Assembly: GCF_019880545.1 (NCBI RefSeq)
Contig: NZ_JAINVW010000001.1
Span: forward strand, 744,001 to 808,000
Reading direction: 5' to 3'
DNA length: 64,000 bases
DNA from: Flagellimonas meishanensis
GTDB taxonomy: Bacteria; Bacteroidota; Bacteroidia; Flavobacteriales; Flavobacteriaceae
In this document: in pieces, positions 8,187 to 16,223 of the stretch
How the letters are laid out: each line of letters starts with the position of its first letter
How positions within the stretch are numbered: position 1 is the stretch's first letter
The notes under the pieces: model-generated
Database searches by the model: none
The model's input: the letters and a program-made list of their open reading frames with translations, nothing else
What the model was told of the DNA's origin: nothing
Translations under genes and position numbers: made by a program

Positions 8187-8310
8187 CTAACTCAAAATCC
8201 ATATAGCGGATTTGAATTTAAAGTCCGCTCTGGTAGGCAATGGGAAAAATTGCGCTATGGAAAAGAGGATTTAAGTTAGAAAGGGCTCTATATGGAGCCC
8301 TTTTCTTTTT
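8187..8310 (+). ncRNA. candidate structured small RNA with intrinsic terminator
   Basis: No reading frame of note lies here, but the sequence folds well. CTAACTCAAAATCC (8187-8200) pairs with GGATTTAAGTTAG (8267-8279). Inside are a hairpin AGCGGA / TCCGCT (8205-8229), extended by TTT/AAA, and a hairpin GCAAT / ATTGC (8237-8253). An alternative rod pairs ATAGCG (8203-8208) with CGCTAT (8253-8258), leaving a central bubble as in 6S-type RNAs. A terminator hairpin with a T-run follows at 8283-8310. The 6S-Flavo family is one possibility, but I cannot confirm it. Otherwise it is an unnamed sRNA, perhaps driven by the ECF-type promoter at 8152-8180. Confidence 0.55.
8283..8310 (+). terminator. rho-independent terminator of the candidate RNA
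   Basis: GGGCTC / GAGCCC stem with loop TATATG, followed by TTTTCTTTTT. No protein gene on the plus strand ends nearby, so it must end a non-coding transcript. Confidence 0.8.
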
Positions 8311-8335
8311 GGGCATTCCAGAATTTTTATCTTTG
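8308..8335 (+). promoter_or_regulatory. promoter of trhO
   Basis: TATCTTTG at 8328-8335 is a perfect TAnnTTTG -10 element, with TTTG at 8308-8311 (16-nt spacer, a little short). The -33 box overlaps the T-run of the preceding terminator. The leader would be about 45 nt. Confidence 0.55.
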
Positions 8336-8383
8336 CAGAAACATACAGAATAAACCATTCTTTAACTTAAATATTGGTATAGC

Positions 8384-9415
8384 ATGCAACTGTACAATAC
8401 GTTAAGTGCCAAGGAAAGGGAGAAGCTCATTGAGGAGGCCGGTAAAGATCGGCTTACCATCTCTTTCTACAAATATGCGCACATCGGCAACCCTCAGATT
8501 TTAAGAAATCACTTGTTCATAGCCTGGAACGAAATGGACGTGCTGGGGCGGATTTATGTGGCCCGTGAAGGGGTGAACGCCCAGCTTTCCGTTCCCGCTG
8601 AGAACTTCAACATCTTCAAAGCACATTTGGACAGCATAACCTTTCTGGAAAATGTGCGATTGAACATAGCTATTGAACAAGACAACAAATCATTCCTGAA
8701 ATTGAAAGTGAAAGTCAGGGAAAAAATTGTGGCCGATGGGCTTAATGATGACGCCTTTGACGTAACCAATAAAGGGGTGCACGTTGATGCCGAAAAGTTC
8801 AATGAGCTCATAGAAGATCCGGAGACCGTTTTGGTGGACATGAGAAACCATTACGAAAGTGAAATAGGCCATTTCAAGAATGCCATAACTCCCAATGTGG
8901 ATACTTTTAGGGATTCGTTGGACATTATTGAAGAGGATCTGTCAGAGCACAAAGAGGACAAAAAATTGGTCATGTATTGCACAGGTGGTATTCGTTGTGA
9001 GAAGGCCAGTGCCTATTACAAGCATAAAGGATTCAAAAATGTGTACCAGTTGGAAGGGGGCATTATTGAATACGCAAGACAGGTTAGGGAAAAAAATCTC
9101 GAAAACAAGTTTTTGGGCAAGAACTTTGTCTTTGACCATCGAAGGGGAGAGCGCATTTCAGAGGATGTCATTTCCAACTGCCACCAATGCGGAAAACCAT
9201 GCGACACCCATGTCAACTGCGCCAATGAAGCGTGCCACTTGCTCTTTATCCAATGCGAGGAGTGCGCAAGGGCCATGAATGAATGCTGTTCCGATGCGTG
9301 CAAGGAAATACATGCCTTGCCCTATGAAGAACAAAAGAAGCTGCGCAAGGGCAAAACCGTAAGCAACAAAATATTCAAAAAAGGGCGTTCCCCGGTATTG
9401 AAATACAAAAAGTAG
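8384..9415 (+). CDS. trhO: tRNA uridine(34) hydroxylase, rhodanese family
   Basis: TrhO (YceA) uses O2 to make 5-hydroxyuridine at the wobble position of certain tRNAs. The 343-residue protein has the N-terminal acylphosphatase-like domain (FYKYAHIGNPQILRNHLF, GRIYVAREGVNAQLSVP) and a rhodanese domain (VLVDMRNHYESEIGHFKNA) with active-site Cys199 in MYCTGGIRCEKASAYYK. A cysteine-rich C-terminal segment (CHQCGKPCDTHVNC, CEECARAMNECCSDAC) probably binds metal, as in homologues. It is preceded by its own promoter. Length and motifs match the family throughout. Confidence 0.95.
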   Translation: MQLYNTLSAKEREKLIEEAGKDRLTISFYKYAHIGNPQILRNHLFIAWNEMDVLGRIYVAREGVNAQLSVPAENFNIFKAHLDSITFLENVRLNIAIEQDNKSFLKLKVKVREKIVADGLNDDAFDVTNKGVHVDAEKFNELIEDPETVLVDMRNHYESEIGHFKNAITPNVDTFRDSLDIIEEDLSEHKEDKKLVMYCTGGIRCEKASAYYKHKGFKNVYQLEGGIIEYARQVREKNLENKFLGKNFVFDHRRGERISEDVISNCHQCGKPCDTHVNCANEACHLLFIQCEECARAMNECCSDACKEIHALPYEEQKKLRKGKTVSNKIFKKGRSPVLKYKK

Positions 9416-9517
9416 CATTTCACCACTGCCACAATTTATGCTATATTTACATCTAGTAAATTTATGAACCCTATTTAAGGGAAAACTTTATCGATCCCTT
9501 AAACCAAGATACAAAAT

Positions 9518-10675
9518 ATGGGATGTAGCAGTTGTTCAACCGGAGGGGATGGACAGCCGCGTGGTTGCAAGAACAATGGTACTTGTGGCACAGATGGTTG
9601 TAACAAGCTAACAGTCTTTGACTGGCTTTCCAATATGGCGCTGCCCAATGGTCAAAAACCCTTTGACTGTGTTGAAGTGCGGTTTAAGAACAGCAGAAAG
9701 GAATTCTTCAAAAATGCGGACAATACCCCGTTGTCCATCGGGGATGTTGTGGCCACCCAATCCAAATCTGGACACGATGTCGGCATTGTGACCCTCACAG
9801 GAGAGTTGGTAAAGGTGCAGATGAAACGAAAGAAGGTTTCTGACGATAAAACGCTCCCAAAGATATACCGAAAAGCCACCCAGAGGGACATAGATGTTTG
9901 GCAAAAAAGCCGGAGCAAAGAAGAAGAAATTAAAAAAAGGGCCAGAGAGATTGCCATTTCCCTGAATCTTCAGATGAAATTGAGCGATGTGGAGTTCCAG
10001 GGGGACGGCTCCAAGGCTACCTTTTACTACACCGCAGAGGACCGTGTGGATTTTAGACAACTTATCAAGGACATGGCCCGCGCTTTTACGACAAGGATTG
10101 AGATGCGGCAAATAGGATATAGGCAGGAGGCCCAACGCCTTGGAGGCATTGGATCTTGCGGGCGCGAACTTTGCTGTTCAACTTGGTTGAGCGATTTCAG
10201 GTCGGTGAGCACGGCATCCGCACGATATCAACAATTGGCATTGAATCCCCAAAAGTTGGCCGGCCAGTGTGGCAAGCTCAAATGCTGCCTCAACTATGAG
10301 CTGGACACCTATTTGGAGGCCTTAAAGGATTTCCCTCCGCAGGACAGTAGATTGTTGACCAAAAAAGGACTGGCCTTTTGTCAAAAAACAGACATTTTTA
10401 AAGAGACACTGTGGTTTTCCTACAAGGACGACCCAGCCACTTGGCATGCACTCAAAAAAGACCAAGTATTGAAAATCCTGGAGATAAACAAGACCAATGA
10501 AAAAGTGGACAGCCTGGAGGAATATGCCCAGGAGAACATGGAGGATGAAAGCACGGTCTTCGAAAATGTTGTGGGACAGGATAGCCTGACCAGATTTGAT
10601 AGGCCCAAGAAGCGAAGAAACAAGAAAAGAAGAAACAAAGGCCCTAAAGCAAAAGCCTCTCCCAATGCGAAATAG
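9518..10675 (+). CDS. ricT: RicT-like PSP1-domain protein
   Basis: 385 residues. A cysteine-rich N-terminus (MGCSSCSTGGDGQPRGCKNN, CGTDGCNK) precedes the PSP1 core with VKFRQLI-like VDFRQLIKDMARAFTTRIEM and the hallmark GGIGSCGRELCCSTWL and CGKLKCCLNYELDTY. In Bacillus RicT (YaaT) joins RicA and RicF in an Fe-S complex that promotes RNase Y-dependent RNA maturation; the role in Bacteroidota is inferred. The C-terminal tail is basic (KKRRNKKRRNKGPKAK), suggesting RNA contact. gldH starts inside its last codons, so they are translationally linked. Confident as family, less so for function. Confidence 0.88.
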   Translation: MGCSSCSTGGDGQPRGCKNNGTCGTDGCNKLTVFDWLSNMALPNGQKPFDCVEVRFKNSRKEFFKNADNTPLSIGDVVATQSKSGHDVGIVTLTGELVKVQMKRKKVSDDKTLPKIYRKATQRDIDVWQKSRSKEEEIKKRAREIAISLNLQMKLSDVEFQGDGSKATFYYTAEDRVDFRQLIKDMARAFTTRIEMRQIGYRQEAQRLGGIGSCGRELCCSTWLSDFRSVSTASARYQQLALNPQKLAGQCGKLKCCLNYELDTYLEALKDFPPQDSRLLTKKGLAFCQKTDIFKETLWFSYKDDPATWHALKKDQVLKILEINKTNEKVDSLEEYAQENMEDESTVFENVVGQDSLTRFDRPKKRRNKKRRNKGPKAKASPNAK

Positions 10676-11147
10676 TCTGTTTATCCTCTTTTTTTTGGGA
10701 TTTTTATCCTGTAATTCAAACTTGGTTTTTTCCGAATACCTATCCATGAAAGATGGAAAATGGGGAATGGACCGACCCGCCGATTTCAAGATTTCTGGAT
10801 TGGACACGACCCAAACCTATAATCTGTACATAAACATTCGAAACGATGATGCCTATCAATTCAGCAACCTTTTTTTGATTGCCGAGTTGGAAGACCCCAA
10901 TGGAAAAACATGGAAGGACACTTTGGAATACCGTATGGCGGAACCAACGGGAAAGTGGCTTGGGAAAGGGTTGGGCAGCATCAAGGAAAACAAACTATGG
11001 TTCAAGGAAAAAACCGTTTTCCCTGATTCTGGCGTATATACCCTGAGCATTGCCCATGCCATGCGCAAAAATGGAAATGTTGAAGGCATACAGGTGCTGC
11101 ATGGGATTACCGATGTTGGTCTTGAAATAGAAAAAAGCAACCAATAA
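10665..11147 (+). CDS. gldH: gliding motility lipoprotein GldH
   Basis: 160 residues. Signal peptide MRNSLFILFFLGFLSC with lipobox Cys16, then a beta-rich domain (KISGLDTTQTYNLYINIRND, LFLIAELEDPNGKTWKDTLE, MAEPTGKWLGKGLG, PDSGVYTLSIAHAMR). GldH is required for gliding of Flavobacterium johnsoniae and is linked to stability of other Gld lipoproteins. I chose the ATG at 10665, overlapping ricT by 11 bp, because the signal peptide starts there; longer frames upstream are only the ricT shadow. PBP1A starts 2 bp downstream, an arrangement common in Flavobacteriaceae. Confidence 0.9.
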   Translation: MRNSLFILFFLGFLSCNSNLVFSEYLSMKDGKWGMDRPADFKISGLDTTQTYNLYINIRNDDAYQFSNLFLIAELEDPNGKTWKDTLEYRMAEPTGKWLGKGLGSIKENKLWFKEKTVFPDSGVYTLSIAHAMRKNGNVEGIQVLHGITDVGLEIEKSNQ

Positions 11148-11149
11148 AA

Positions 11150-13477
11150 ATGGCGAAATCTAAACAGCAAGAACAAAATGGCTACTTCAAATACATTAAG
11201 TGGTTCTGGATCTTATTTGGATCTGGTGTTCTTTTCATTACATTGATTTTTCTTTTGGCCTCATGGGGAGCTTTCGGCACCATGCCCACGTTTGAACGTT
11301 TGGAAAACCCAGAGACCAATTTGGCAACAGAGTTCATATCATCCGATGGGGAAACCTTGGGCAAACTGTACCTAAACGATAACAGGACACCTGTTGCCTA
11401 TGAAAATTTGCCACAAAATTTGGTGGATGCTCTTGTGGCCACAGAAGATGCTCGATACTACAAACATTCCGGGATCGATGCCCGGGGAACTCTAAGGGCC
11501 TTGATCTTTTTGGGAAGCAAAGGAGGAGCAAGCACCATCTCGCAGCAATTGTCAAGACAACTTTTTGTAGGCGTTAGGTCAAAGAACAAGTTTCAGGCAG
11601 TAACACAAAAAATCAAGGAATGGGTAATTGCAACCCGTCTGGAGCGCAATTATACCAAAGAGGAGATCATAGCAATGTACATGAACATCTATGATTTCAA
11701 TTACAATGCCGATGGAATCCGATCTGCGTCCAGAATATATTTTGGCAAGGAACCTTCAGAATTGAGGGTGGAGGAGTCAGCTGTATTGGTTGGCATGCTG
11801 AAGAATTCCTCACTTTACAACCCGATCCGTAGGCATGATCTGGTGTTGAACAGAAGAAACACTGTTTTGGCCCAAATGGCCAAATACGACTACCTAACTG
11901 AAAAAGAAAAGGATTCCCTCCAGCAGTTGAAAATGAACATTAATTTCAATCCGGAATCACATCGGGAAGGGTTGGCCACCTATTTCAGGATGTACATGCA
12001 ACGGTTCCTGAATGATTGGGTGGAGAAAAACCCCAAACCTGATGGCGAGAAATACAATATATATTTAGACGGACTGAAAGTGTATACCACAGTGGATTCC
12101 CGTATGCAAAAGAATGCAGAGGACGCCGTACAGGCCCATATGAAGAACCTACAGGCCGAGTTTTTCAATCAAAACAAACCTGACAGGAACCCTACGGCTC
12201 CTTTTTTGGACCTGACCTCAGGAGCTATCGACACCATCATGCGGAGCGCCATGAAACGTTCTGCCAGATGGAGACATTTAAAAAGGGATGGCATGTCCGA
12301 AGAAGAAATTACAAAGACCTTCCACAAAAAAACGGAGATGACCGTCTTTGACTGGAACAGTGATTCCTTTGAAAAGGATACGATAATGACACCCGTGGAT
12401 TCCATTAGGTACTACAAAACTTTTTTGAGAACTGCCATGATGTCAATGGAACCTCAAACGGGACACGTAAAAGCCTGGGTGGGCGGAGTGGATTACAAAC
12501 ATTTTCAGTATGACAACGTCATACAAGGGGCCAGACAGGCCGGGTCAACCTTTAAACCCTTTGTGTATGCTGCTGCCATCGATCAGCTCAGGTACTCCCC
12601 ATGCGATTCACTTCCTGACAATCAATATTGCATAGAGCCATTAAAACACGGTAACCCCGAAGCATGGTGCCCAAAAAATTCCAATGGAAAATATACGGGT
12701 GAAAATCTTACGCTAAAAAGCGCATTGGCCAATTCCGTGAATACGGTCACTGCCCAGTTGATAGATAAGGTGGGTCCAGGATCTGTAGTTTCCATTGTAA
12801 AGAACATGGGACTGACGCGGGAAATTTTGGAAGTTCCAGCAATTGCATTGGGAACACCGGAGTTCAATGTGTATGAAATGGTGGGTGCCTATGGTACATT
12901 TGCCAATCAGGGAGTTTACGTAAAACCCGTGATGGTGACCCGGATAGAGGATAAGAACGGAACAGTACTCTACGAGTACACCCCCGAGACCAAGGACGTA
13001 CTGAGCAAAGATGTGGCCTATGCCATGGTCAACCTAATGGAAGGCGTCACACAATACGGCTCTGGTGGCAGGTTAAGGCACTCGTTTGCCAAAAACCAGA
13101 CCGTGTACAAAGAAATCATCACCGGTTATCCCTACGAACTGACCAACCCCATTGCGGGCAAAACAGGCACAACGCAAAACCAGAGTGATGGTTGGTTCAT
13201 GGGAATGGTACCAAATCTTGTGACTGGGGTTTGGGTAGGAGGAGAGGATAGAGCAATACACTTTAAGAGCCTTACCTATGGGCAGGGGGCTTCCATGGCG
13301 CTTCCCATATGGGCCATGTATATGAAGAAGAATTATGAAAACGAGGAATTGGGCGTCTCAAAAGAAGCATTTGAAGAGCCAGAGGAACTGACCATAAATG
13401 TTGACTGTACCAAAGTGCTCGAAGATCGCAAGGAAGATCTGGACACCGAAGATGATTTGGAGGAAATTGACTTCTAA
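11150..13477 (+). CDS. penicillin-binding protein 1A (bifunctional class A PBP)
   Basis: Polymerises and cross-links peptidoglycan in the periplasm. 775 residues. There is a cytoplasmic basic head and a membrane helix at about 19-40. The glycosyltransferase domain has catalytic ATEDARYYKHSGID (Glu99), GGASTISQQLSRQL and RNYTKEEIIAMYMNIYDF. The transpeptidase domain has SxxK in GSTFKPF (Ser466-Lys469), SVN at 529-531 and KTG at 671-673 (AGKTGTTQNQSDGWFMG). The C-terminus is acidic. It starts 2 bp after gldH and is followed by a terminator at 13499. Family is certain. The symbol mrcA/ponA depends on naming. Confidence 0.96.
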   Translation: MAKSKQQEQNGYFKYIKWFWILFGSGVLFITLIFLLASWGAFGTMPTFERLENPETNLATEFISSDGETLGKLYLNDNRTPVAYENLPQNLVDALVATEDARYYKHSGIDARGTLRALIFLGSKGGASTISQQLSRQLFVGVRSKNKFQAVTQKIKEWVIATRLERNYTKEEIIAMYMNIYDFNYNADGIRSASRIYFGKEPSELRVEESAVLVGMLKNSSLYNPIRRHDLVLNRRNTVLAQMAKYDYLTEKEKDSLQQLKMNINFNPESHREGLATYFRMYMQRFLNDWVEKNPKPDGEKYNIYLDGLKVYTTVDSRMQKNAEDAVQAHMKNLQAEFFNQNKPDRNPTAPFLDLTSGAIDTIMRSAMKRSARWRHLKRDGMSEEEITKTFHKKTEMTVFDWNSDSFEKDTIMTPVDSIRYYKTFLRTAMMSMEPQTGHVKAWVGGVDYKHFQYDNVIQGARQAGSTFKPFVYAAAIDQLRYSPCDSLPDNQYCIEPLKHGNPEAWCPKNSNGKYTGENLTLKSALANSVNTVTAQLIDKVGPGSVVSIVKNMGLTREILEVPAIALGTPEFNVYEMVGAYGTFANQGVYVKPVMVTRIEDKNGTVLYEYTPETKDVLSKDVAYAMVNLMEGVTQYGSGGRLRHSFAKNQTVYKEIITGYPYELTNPIAGKTGTTQNQSDGWFMGMVPNLVTGVWVGGEDRAIHFKSLTYGQGASMALPIWAMYMKKNYENEELGVSKEAFEEPEELTINVDCTKVLEDRKEDLDTEDDLEEIDF

Positions 13478-13498
13478 CCTCCGAGACATAAAAAACAA

Positions 13499-13533
13499 TG
13501 GCCCCGGGCACAATAAGTCTTGGGGCTTTTTTA
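13499..13533 (+). terminator. rho-independent terminator after PBP1A
   Basis: GCCCC (13501-13505) pairs with GGGGC (13522-13526), with weaker pairs inside, followed by TTTTTTATTT. It ends the ricT-gldH-PBP unit. Confidence 0.7.
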
Positions 13534-13575
13534 TTTAAATCGTATTTTCAGACAATAGGAAAACACAAGAATCTT

Positions 13576-14277
13576 ATGATTAATAAAACAGTTTCGGACG
13601 TGCGAAAAGCCCTGGAAGGCGTTTCAGACGGAATGACCTTTATGTTGGGTGGTTTTGGCCTCTGTGGCATACCGGAAAATGCGATTGCCGAGTTGGTTCG
13701 CTTGGGGACAAAGGATATCACATGTATCTCCAACAATGCCGGAGTGGACGATTTTGGCCTGGGCCTGCTCCTTCAAAAACATCAAATAAAAAAAATGATA
13801 TCCTCCTACGTGGGAGAAAATGATGAGTTTGAGCGCCAAATGCTCAGTGGGGAACTGGAGGTGGAATTGACCCCCCAGGGAACACTTGCGGAAAAATGCC
13901 GGGCAGCCCAAGCAGGCTTTCCAGCTTTTTATACCCCTGCAGGTTATGGCACCGAAGTGGCAGAGGGAAAGGAAACCCGTGAATTTGATGGTAAAATGTA
14001 CGTTTTGGAACCCGCCTATAAAGCTGATTTTTCTTTTGTGAAAGCATGGAAAGGGGATGAGGCCGGGAATCTCATATTCAAGGGAACGGCGCGTAATTTT
14101 AATCCGTGCATGTGTGGGGCGGCAAAGATTACCGTCGCGGAGGTCGAGGAACTTTTTCCGGCCGGGAGTCTGGACCCCAATGAAATACACATCCCCGGAA
14201 TTTTCGTGCAACGCATTTTTCAGGGAGAACGCTACGAGAAAAGAATTGAACAAAGAACCGTGAGAACAAAAGCATAA
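13576..14277 (+). CDS. scoA: 3-oxoacid CoA-transferase subunit A
   Basis: Alpha subunit of succinyl-CoA:3-ketoacid CoA transferase, which activates acetoacetate with CoA from succinyl-CoA. 233 residues. The glycine-rich [19 protein letters not shown] is the family signature, followed by [50 protein letters not shown] and [21 protein letters not shown] chose the ATG at 13576 because the family begins about eight residues before the SDV(R)KAL helix; an in-frame extension reaches back over the terminator. scoB follows after 3 bp. The two subunits form the enzyme together. Confidence 0.94.
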   Translation: MINKTVSDVRKALEGVSDGMTFMLGGFGLCGIPENAIAELVRLGTKDITCISNNAGVDDFGLGLLLQKHQIKKMISSYVGENDEFERQMLSGELEVELTPQGTLAEKCRAAQAGFPAFYTPAGYGTEVAEGKETREFDGKMYVLEPAYKADFSFVKAWKGDEAGNLIFKGTARNFNPCMCGAAKITVAEVEELFPAGSLDPNEIHIPGIFVQRIFQGERYEKRIEQRTVRTKA

Positions 14278-14280
14278 CCT

Positions 14281-14934
14281 ATGTTGGATAAAAACGGAAT
14301 AGCAAAGCGAATAGCAAGGGAGGTAAGGGATGGTTACTACGTGAACTTGGGAATTGGCATCCCCACCCTGGTCGCCAATTTTGTTAGGGACGATATCAGC
14401 GTGGAATTTCAAAGCGAAAATGGGGTTTTGGGCATGGGACCCTTCCCATTTGAGGGAGAGGAAGATGCGGATATCATAAATGCGGGCAAACAAACCATTA
14501 CCACGCTGCCGGGAGCTTCTTTTTTTGACTCGGCCATGAGTTTTGGAATGATAAGGGGGCAACATGTCCACCTGACCATTTTGGGAGCTATGGAGGTTGC
14601 CGAGAATGGGGATATCGCCAATTGGAAAATCCCCGGAAAAATGGTAAAGGGTATGGGAGGAGCCATGGACCTTGTCGCTTCGGCAGAGAACATCATTGTT
14701 GCCATGATGCACACCAACAAGGCAGGAGAATCCAAATTGCTTAAGCGGTGCACACTTCCCCTTACGGGAGTGGGCTGCGTAAAGAAAATTGTCACCAATC
14801 TGGCTGTACTCGAGGTTACGCCAGAGGGCTTTAAATTGTTGGAAAGGGCCCCCGGAATCTCAGTTGATGAGATTAGGCAAGCCACCGAAGGCAGACTGGT
14901 CGTAGAGGGCGATATTCCGGAAATGAAAATTTAA
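14281..14934 (+). CDS. scoB: 3-oxoacid CoA-transferase subunit B
   Basis: Beta subunit, 217 residues, which carries the catalytic glutamate that forms the enzyme-CoA thioester. The motif is VEFQSENGVLGMGPFPFEGE with the Glu in SENG. Other family stretches are VNLGIGIPTLVANFV, TTLPGASFFDSAMSFGMIRG, GDIANWKIPGKMVKGMGGAM and CTLPLTGVGCVKKIVTNLAV. It is separated from scoA by 3 bp and ends just before a short hairpin at 14936. The pair is used for ketone-body or butyrate-type metabolism in aerobic bacteria. Confidence 0.94.
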   Translation: MLDKNGIAKRIAREVRDGYYVNLGIGIPTLVANFVRDDISVEFQSENGVLGMGPFPFEGEEDADIINAGKQTITTLPGASFFDSAMSFGMIRGQHVHLTILGAMEVAENGDIANWKIPGKMVKGMGGAMDLVASAENIIVAMMHTNKAGESKLLKRCTLPLTGVGCVKKIVTNLAVLEVTPEGFKLLERAPGISVDEIRQATEGRLVVEGDIPEMKI

Positions 14935-14935
14935 C

Positions 14936-14955
14936 ACCGACCGATGGGTCGGTTT
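14936..14955 (+). terminator. possible terminator after scoB
   Basis: A perfect 7-bp stem ACCGACC / GGTCGGT with loop GATG starts 1 nt after the scoB stop, but only three T residues follow. It is a weak terminator or a 3'-end stabilising hairpin. Confidence 0.35.
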
Positions 14956-15010
14956 GACAACAAAAATCCTGACTTTTGCAACATAAATTTTAGCAGCAAT
15001 ATAAGTTGGG

Positions 15011-15018
15011 TAAATTTG
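15011..15018 (+). promoter_or_regulatory. -10 element of the 35-codon gene
   Basis: TAAATTTG matches TAnnTTTG exactly. The predicted start near 15025 gives an A-rich leader of about 40 nt to the ATG at 15065. The -33 region holds only a weak match. Confidence 0.5.
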
Positions 15019-15064
15019 TAGGTATAGATTTTCACCCAAATTAACATCATAAAAAAACAACACC

Positions 15065-15172
15065 ATGGCACCCGAACTAAACCACACCGCAATGGATGAA
15101 AATGTACAGATCTACAGAAACGATTTCTTTGCAGGGTTTGTACTCTTGATCAAGAAGCTTTTCATGCTTTAA
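15065..15172 (+). CDS. candidate 35-residue small protein with its own transcription unit
   Basis: The codons give a peptide beginning MAPELNHTAMDENVQIYRND and ending FFAGFVLLIKKLFML. The N-terminal half is polar and acidic. The C-terminal 15 residues are hydrophobic with two lysines, as in a membrane-associated or amphipathic helix. The A-rich leader just before the ATG is typical for translated genes in Bacteroidota. A consensus -10 element stands at 15011 and a very strong terminator at 15198, so the transcript would be about 200 nt and dedicated to this frame. No family is known to me. It could instead be an sRNA with an accidental frame. Confidence 0.5.
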   Translation: MAPELNHTAMDENVQIYRNDFFAGFVLLIKKLFML

Positions 15173-15197
15173 AAACAAACAACAACGGAAAACACTT

Positions 15198-15228
15198 GAA
15201 GCCCACAATTTTGTGGGCTTCTTTTTTT
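15198..15228 (+). terminator. strong rho-independent terminator
   Basis: A perfect 11-bp stem GAAGCCCACAA / TTGTGGGCTTC (15198-15208 and 15211-15221) is followed by seven T residues. It ends the small transcription unit and lies directly before the acetyltransferase gene. Confidence 0.9.
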
Positions 15229-15254
15229 ATGATATTTTGGTAAAAAACCACACA

Positions 15255-15773
15255 ATGGCGCTTCGGTTTCAAAAATGTGATGTTTCCCATTTGGAAGCAT
15301 TGGTTCGGATTGCAAGGGAAACCTTTGTGGCCGCATTTGAAAAGGACAACGACCCGAAAGATTTTCAGGACTACGTGCAAAAAGCGTTCGATCCAGAAAG
15401 GATAAAACGGGAACTGAAGAACAAAGACTCCATCTTCTATTTCGTGTATGGGTACCAAGAGTTGGTGGGCTATTTCAAGTTGAACGTGGGTGACGCCCAA
15501 ACGGATGTGCATGATGCCAATTCATTGGAGATAGAGCGTATTTATGTTTTAGAAGCCCATCAGGGAAAAAACTTGGGAAGCTTGATGTTGGCTAAAATTC
15601 AGGAGTTGGTACGGGAACTGGACAAGGAATATGTGTGGCTCGGGGTGTGGGAACGCAACTTGGGGGCCATACGTTTTTACCAACGTCACGGGTTCCAGAA
15701 GTTCGGGGAACATCCTTATTATATTGGAAGGGACCGACAAACGGATTGGCTGTTGCGCCTAAACGTTCAATAA
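15255..15773 (+). CDS. GNAT family N-acetyltransferase
   Basis: 172 residues with the GNAT fold: LEIERIYVLEAHQGKNLGSL holds the acetyl-CoA loop (Q/RxxGxG-like QGKNLG), followed by VWLGVWERNLGAIRFYQRHG. The arrangement resembles PaiA-type polyamine acetyltransferases, but the substrate cannot be told from sequence. An upstream in-frame start lies inside the terminator hairpin, so I chose the ATG at 15255. The gene overlaps the convergent small HTH-like gene by 15 bp. Confidence 0.85.
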   Translation: MALRFQKCDVSHLEALVRIARETFVAAFEKDNDPKDFQDYVQKAFDPERIKRELKNKDSIFYFVYGYQELVGYFKLNVGDAQTDVHDANSLEIERIYVLEAHQGKNLGSLMLAKIQELVRELDKEYVWLGVWERNLGAIRFYQRHGFQKFGEHPYYIGRDRQTDWLLRLNVQ

Positions 15774-16079
15774 ATTGTTCAAAAAAATGATATCGGCTTC
15801 AGCTCGTAGTTTATAGGCCATGGAATTTTCAAACGCGGCATGCATCAGCAAACAAATGGCCGTGGCATTGGACTTTGTAAGACTGTTGGTGCGATAGACC
15901 ACATCCCGAATCGTGGAGAAGCTCACATTGCTCCTAATGGCGATGTTGGCATAGTCATTTTTTGAGACATTTCTTCTCAAGATTTGCGAAAGGCGTTCGC
16001 TAATGGGCTTACCATAATCTTCTTCTTGGAAAATGTCCTCCCCCCTGATTACCAGCCCCAGATTTTTTGTTGATCCCAT
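15759..16079 (-). CDS. hypothetical small HTH-like protein, divergent to the S24 repressor
   Basis: 106 residues, no family recognised. The stretch NDYANIAIRSNVSFSTIRDV followed by SLTKSNATAICLLMHAAFE has the spacing of an XRE-like helix-turn-helix, suggesting a small DNA-binding or partner protein; this is inference. No signal peptide or membrane segment. Its start lies 65 bp from the first of two TGTAAT-N3-ATTACA palindromes in the shared intergenic space with the repressor gene, and its 3' end overlaps the acetyltransferase gene by 15 bp. The arrangement recalls a repressor/antirepressor or cI/cro pair. Confidence 0.6.
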   Translation of the reverse strand: MGSTKNLGLVIRGEDIFQEEDYGKPISERLSQILRRNVSKNDYANIAIRSNVSFSTIRDVVYRTNSLTKSNATAICLLMHAAFENSMAYKLRAEADIIFLNNLLNV

Positions 16080-16132
16080 GGCAATGAATACGTGTTTTGT
16101 TGATTAAGTTCTCGGGGTCTGATCCGATTTTC

Positions 16133-16140
16133 TATATTTG
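16133..16140 (+). promoter_or_regulatory. -10 element of the S24 repressor gene
   Basis: TATATTTG is a perfect TAnnTTTG element. Operator 1 starts 3 bp downstream and covers the expected transcription start, so a bound repressor would block initiation. Confidence 0.6.
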
Positions 16141-16143
16141 GTT

Positions 16144-16158
16144 TGTAATCCAATTACA
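16144..16158. promoter_or_regulatory. operator 1 (TGTAAT-N3-ATTACA)
   Basis: A perfect 6-bp inverted repeat, TGTAATCCAATTACA, directly after the -10 element. It shares both half-sites and the 3-nt spacer with operator 2. Confidence 0.65.
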
Positions 16159-16191
16159 GAAATGTGGCGGATTGCTGCTAAAAACACATGA

Positions 16192-16210
16192 TGTGTAATA
16201 ATATTACACA
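16192..16210. promoter_or_regulatory. operator 2 (extended TGTAAT-N3-ATTACA)
   Basis: TGTGTAATAATATTACACA: arms of 8 bp around AAT. Its centre is exactly 50 bp from that of operator 1. It lies upstream of the chosen start codon (16224); if translation began at 16188 it would fall inside the coding sequence. Confidence 0.7.
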
Positions 16211-16223
16211 ATATAGTAATTTT

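Noticed and set aside
13624-14712. A 362-codon frame antisense to scoA and scoB
   Set aside because: It runs across two certain genes and their junction and has no domain or promoter; it is a codon-bias shadow.
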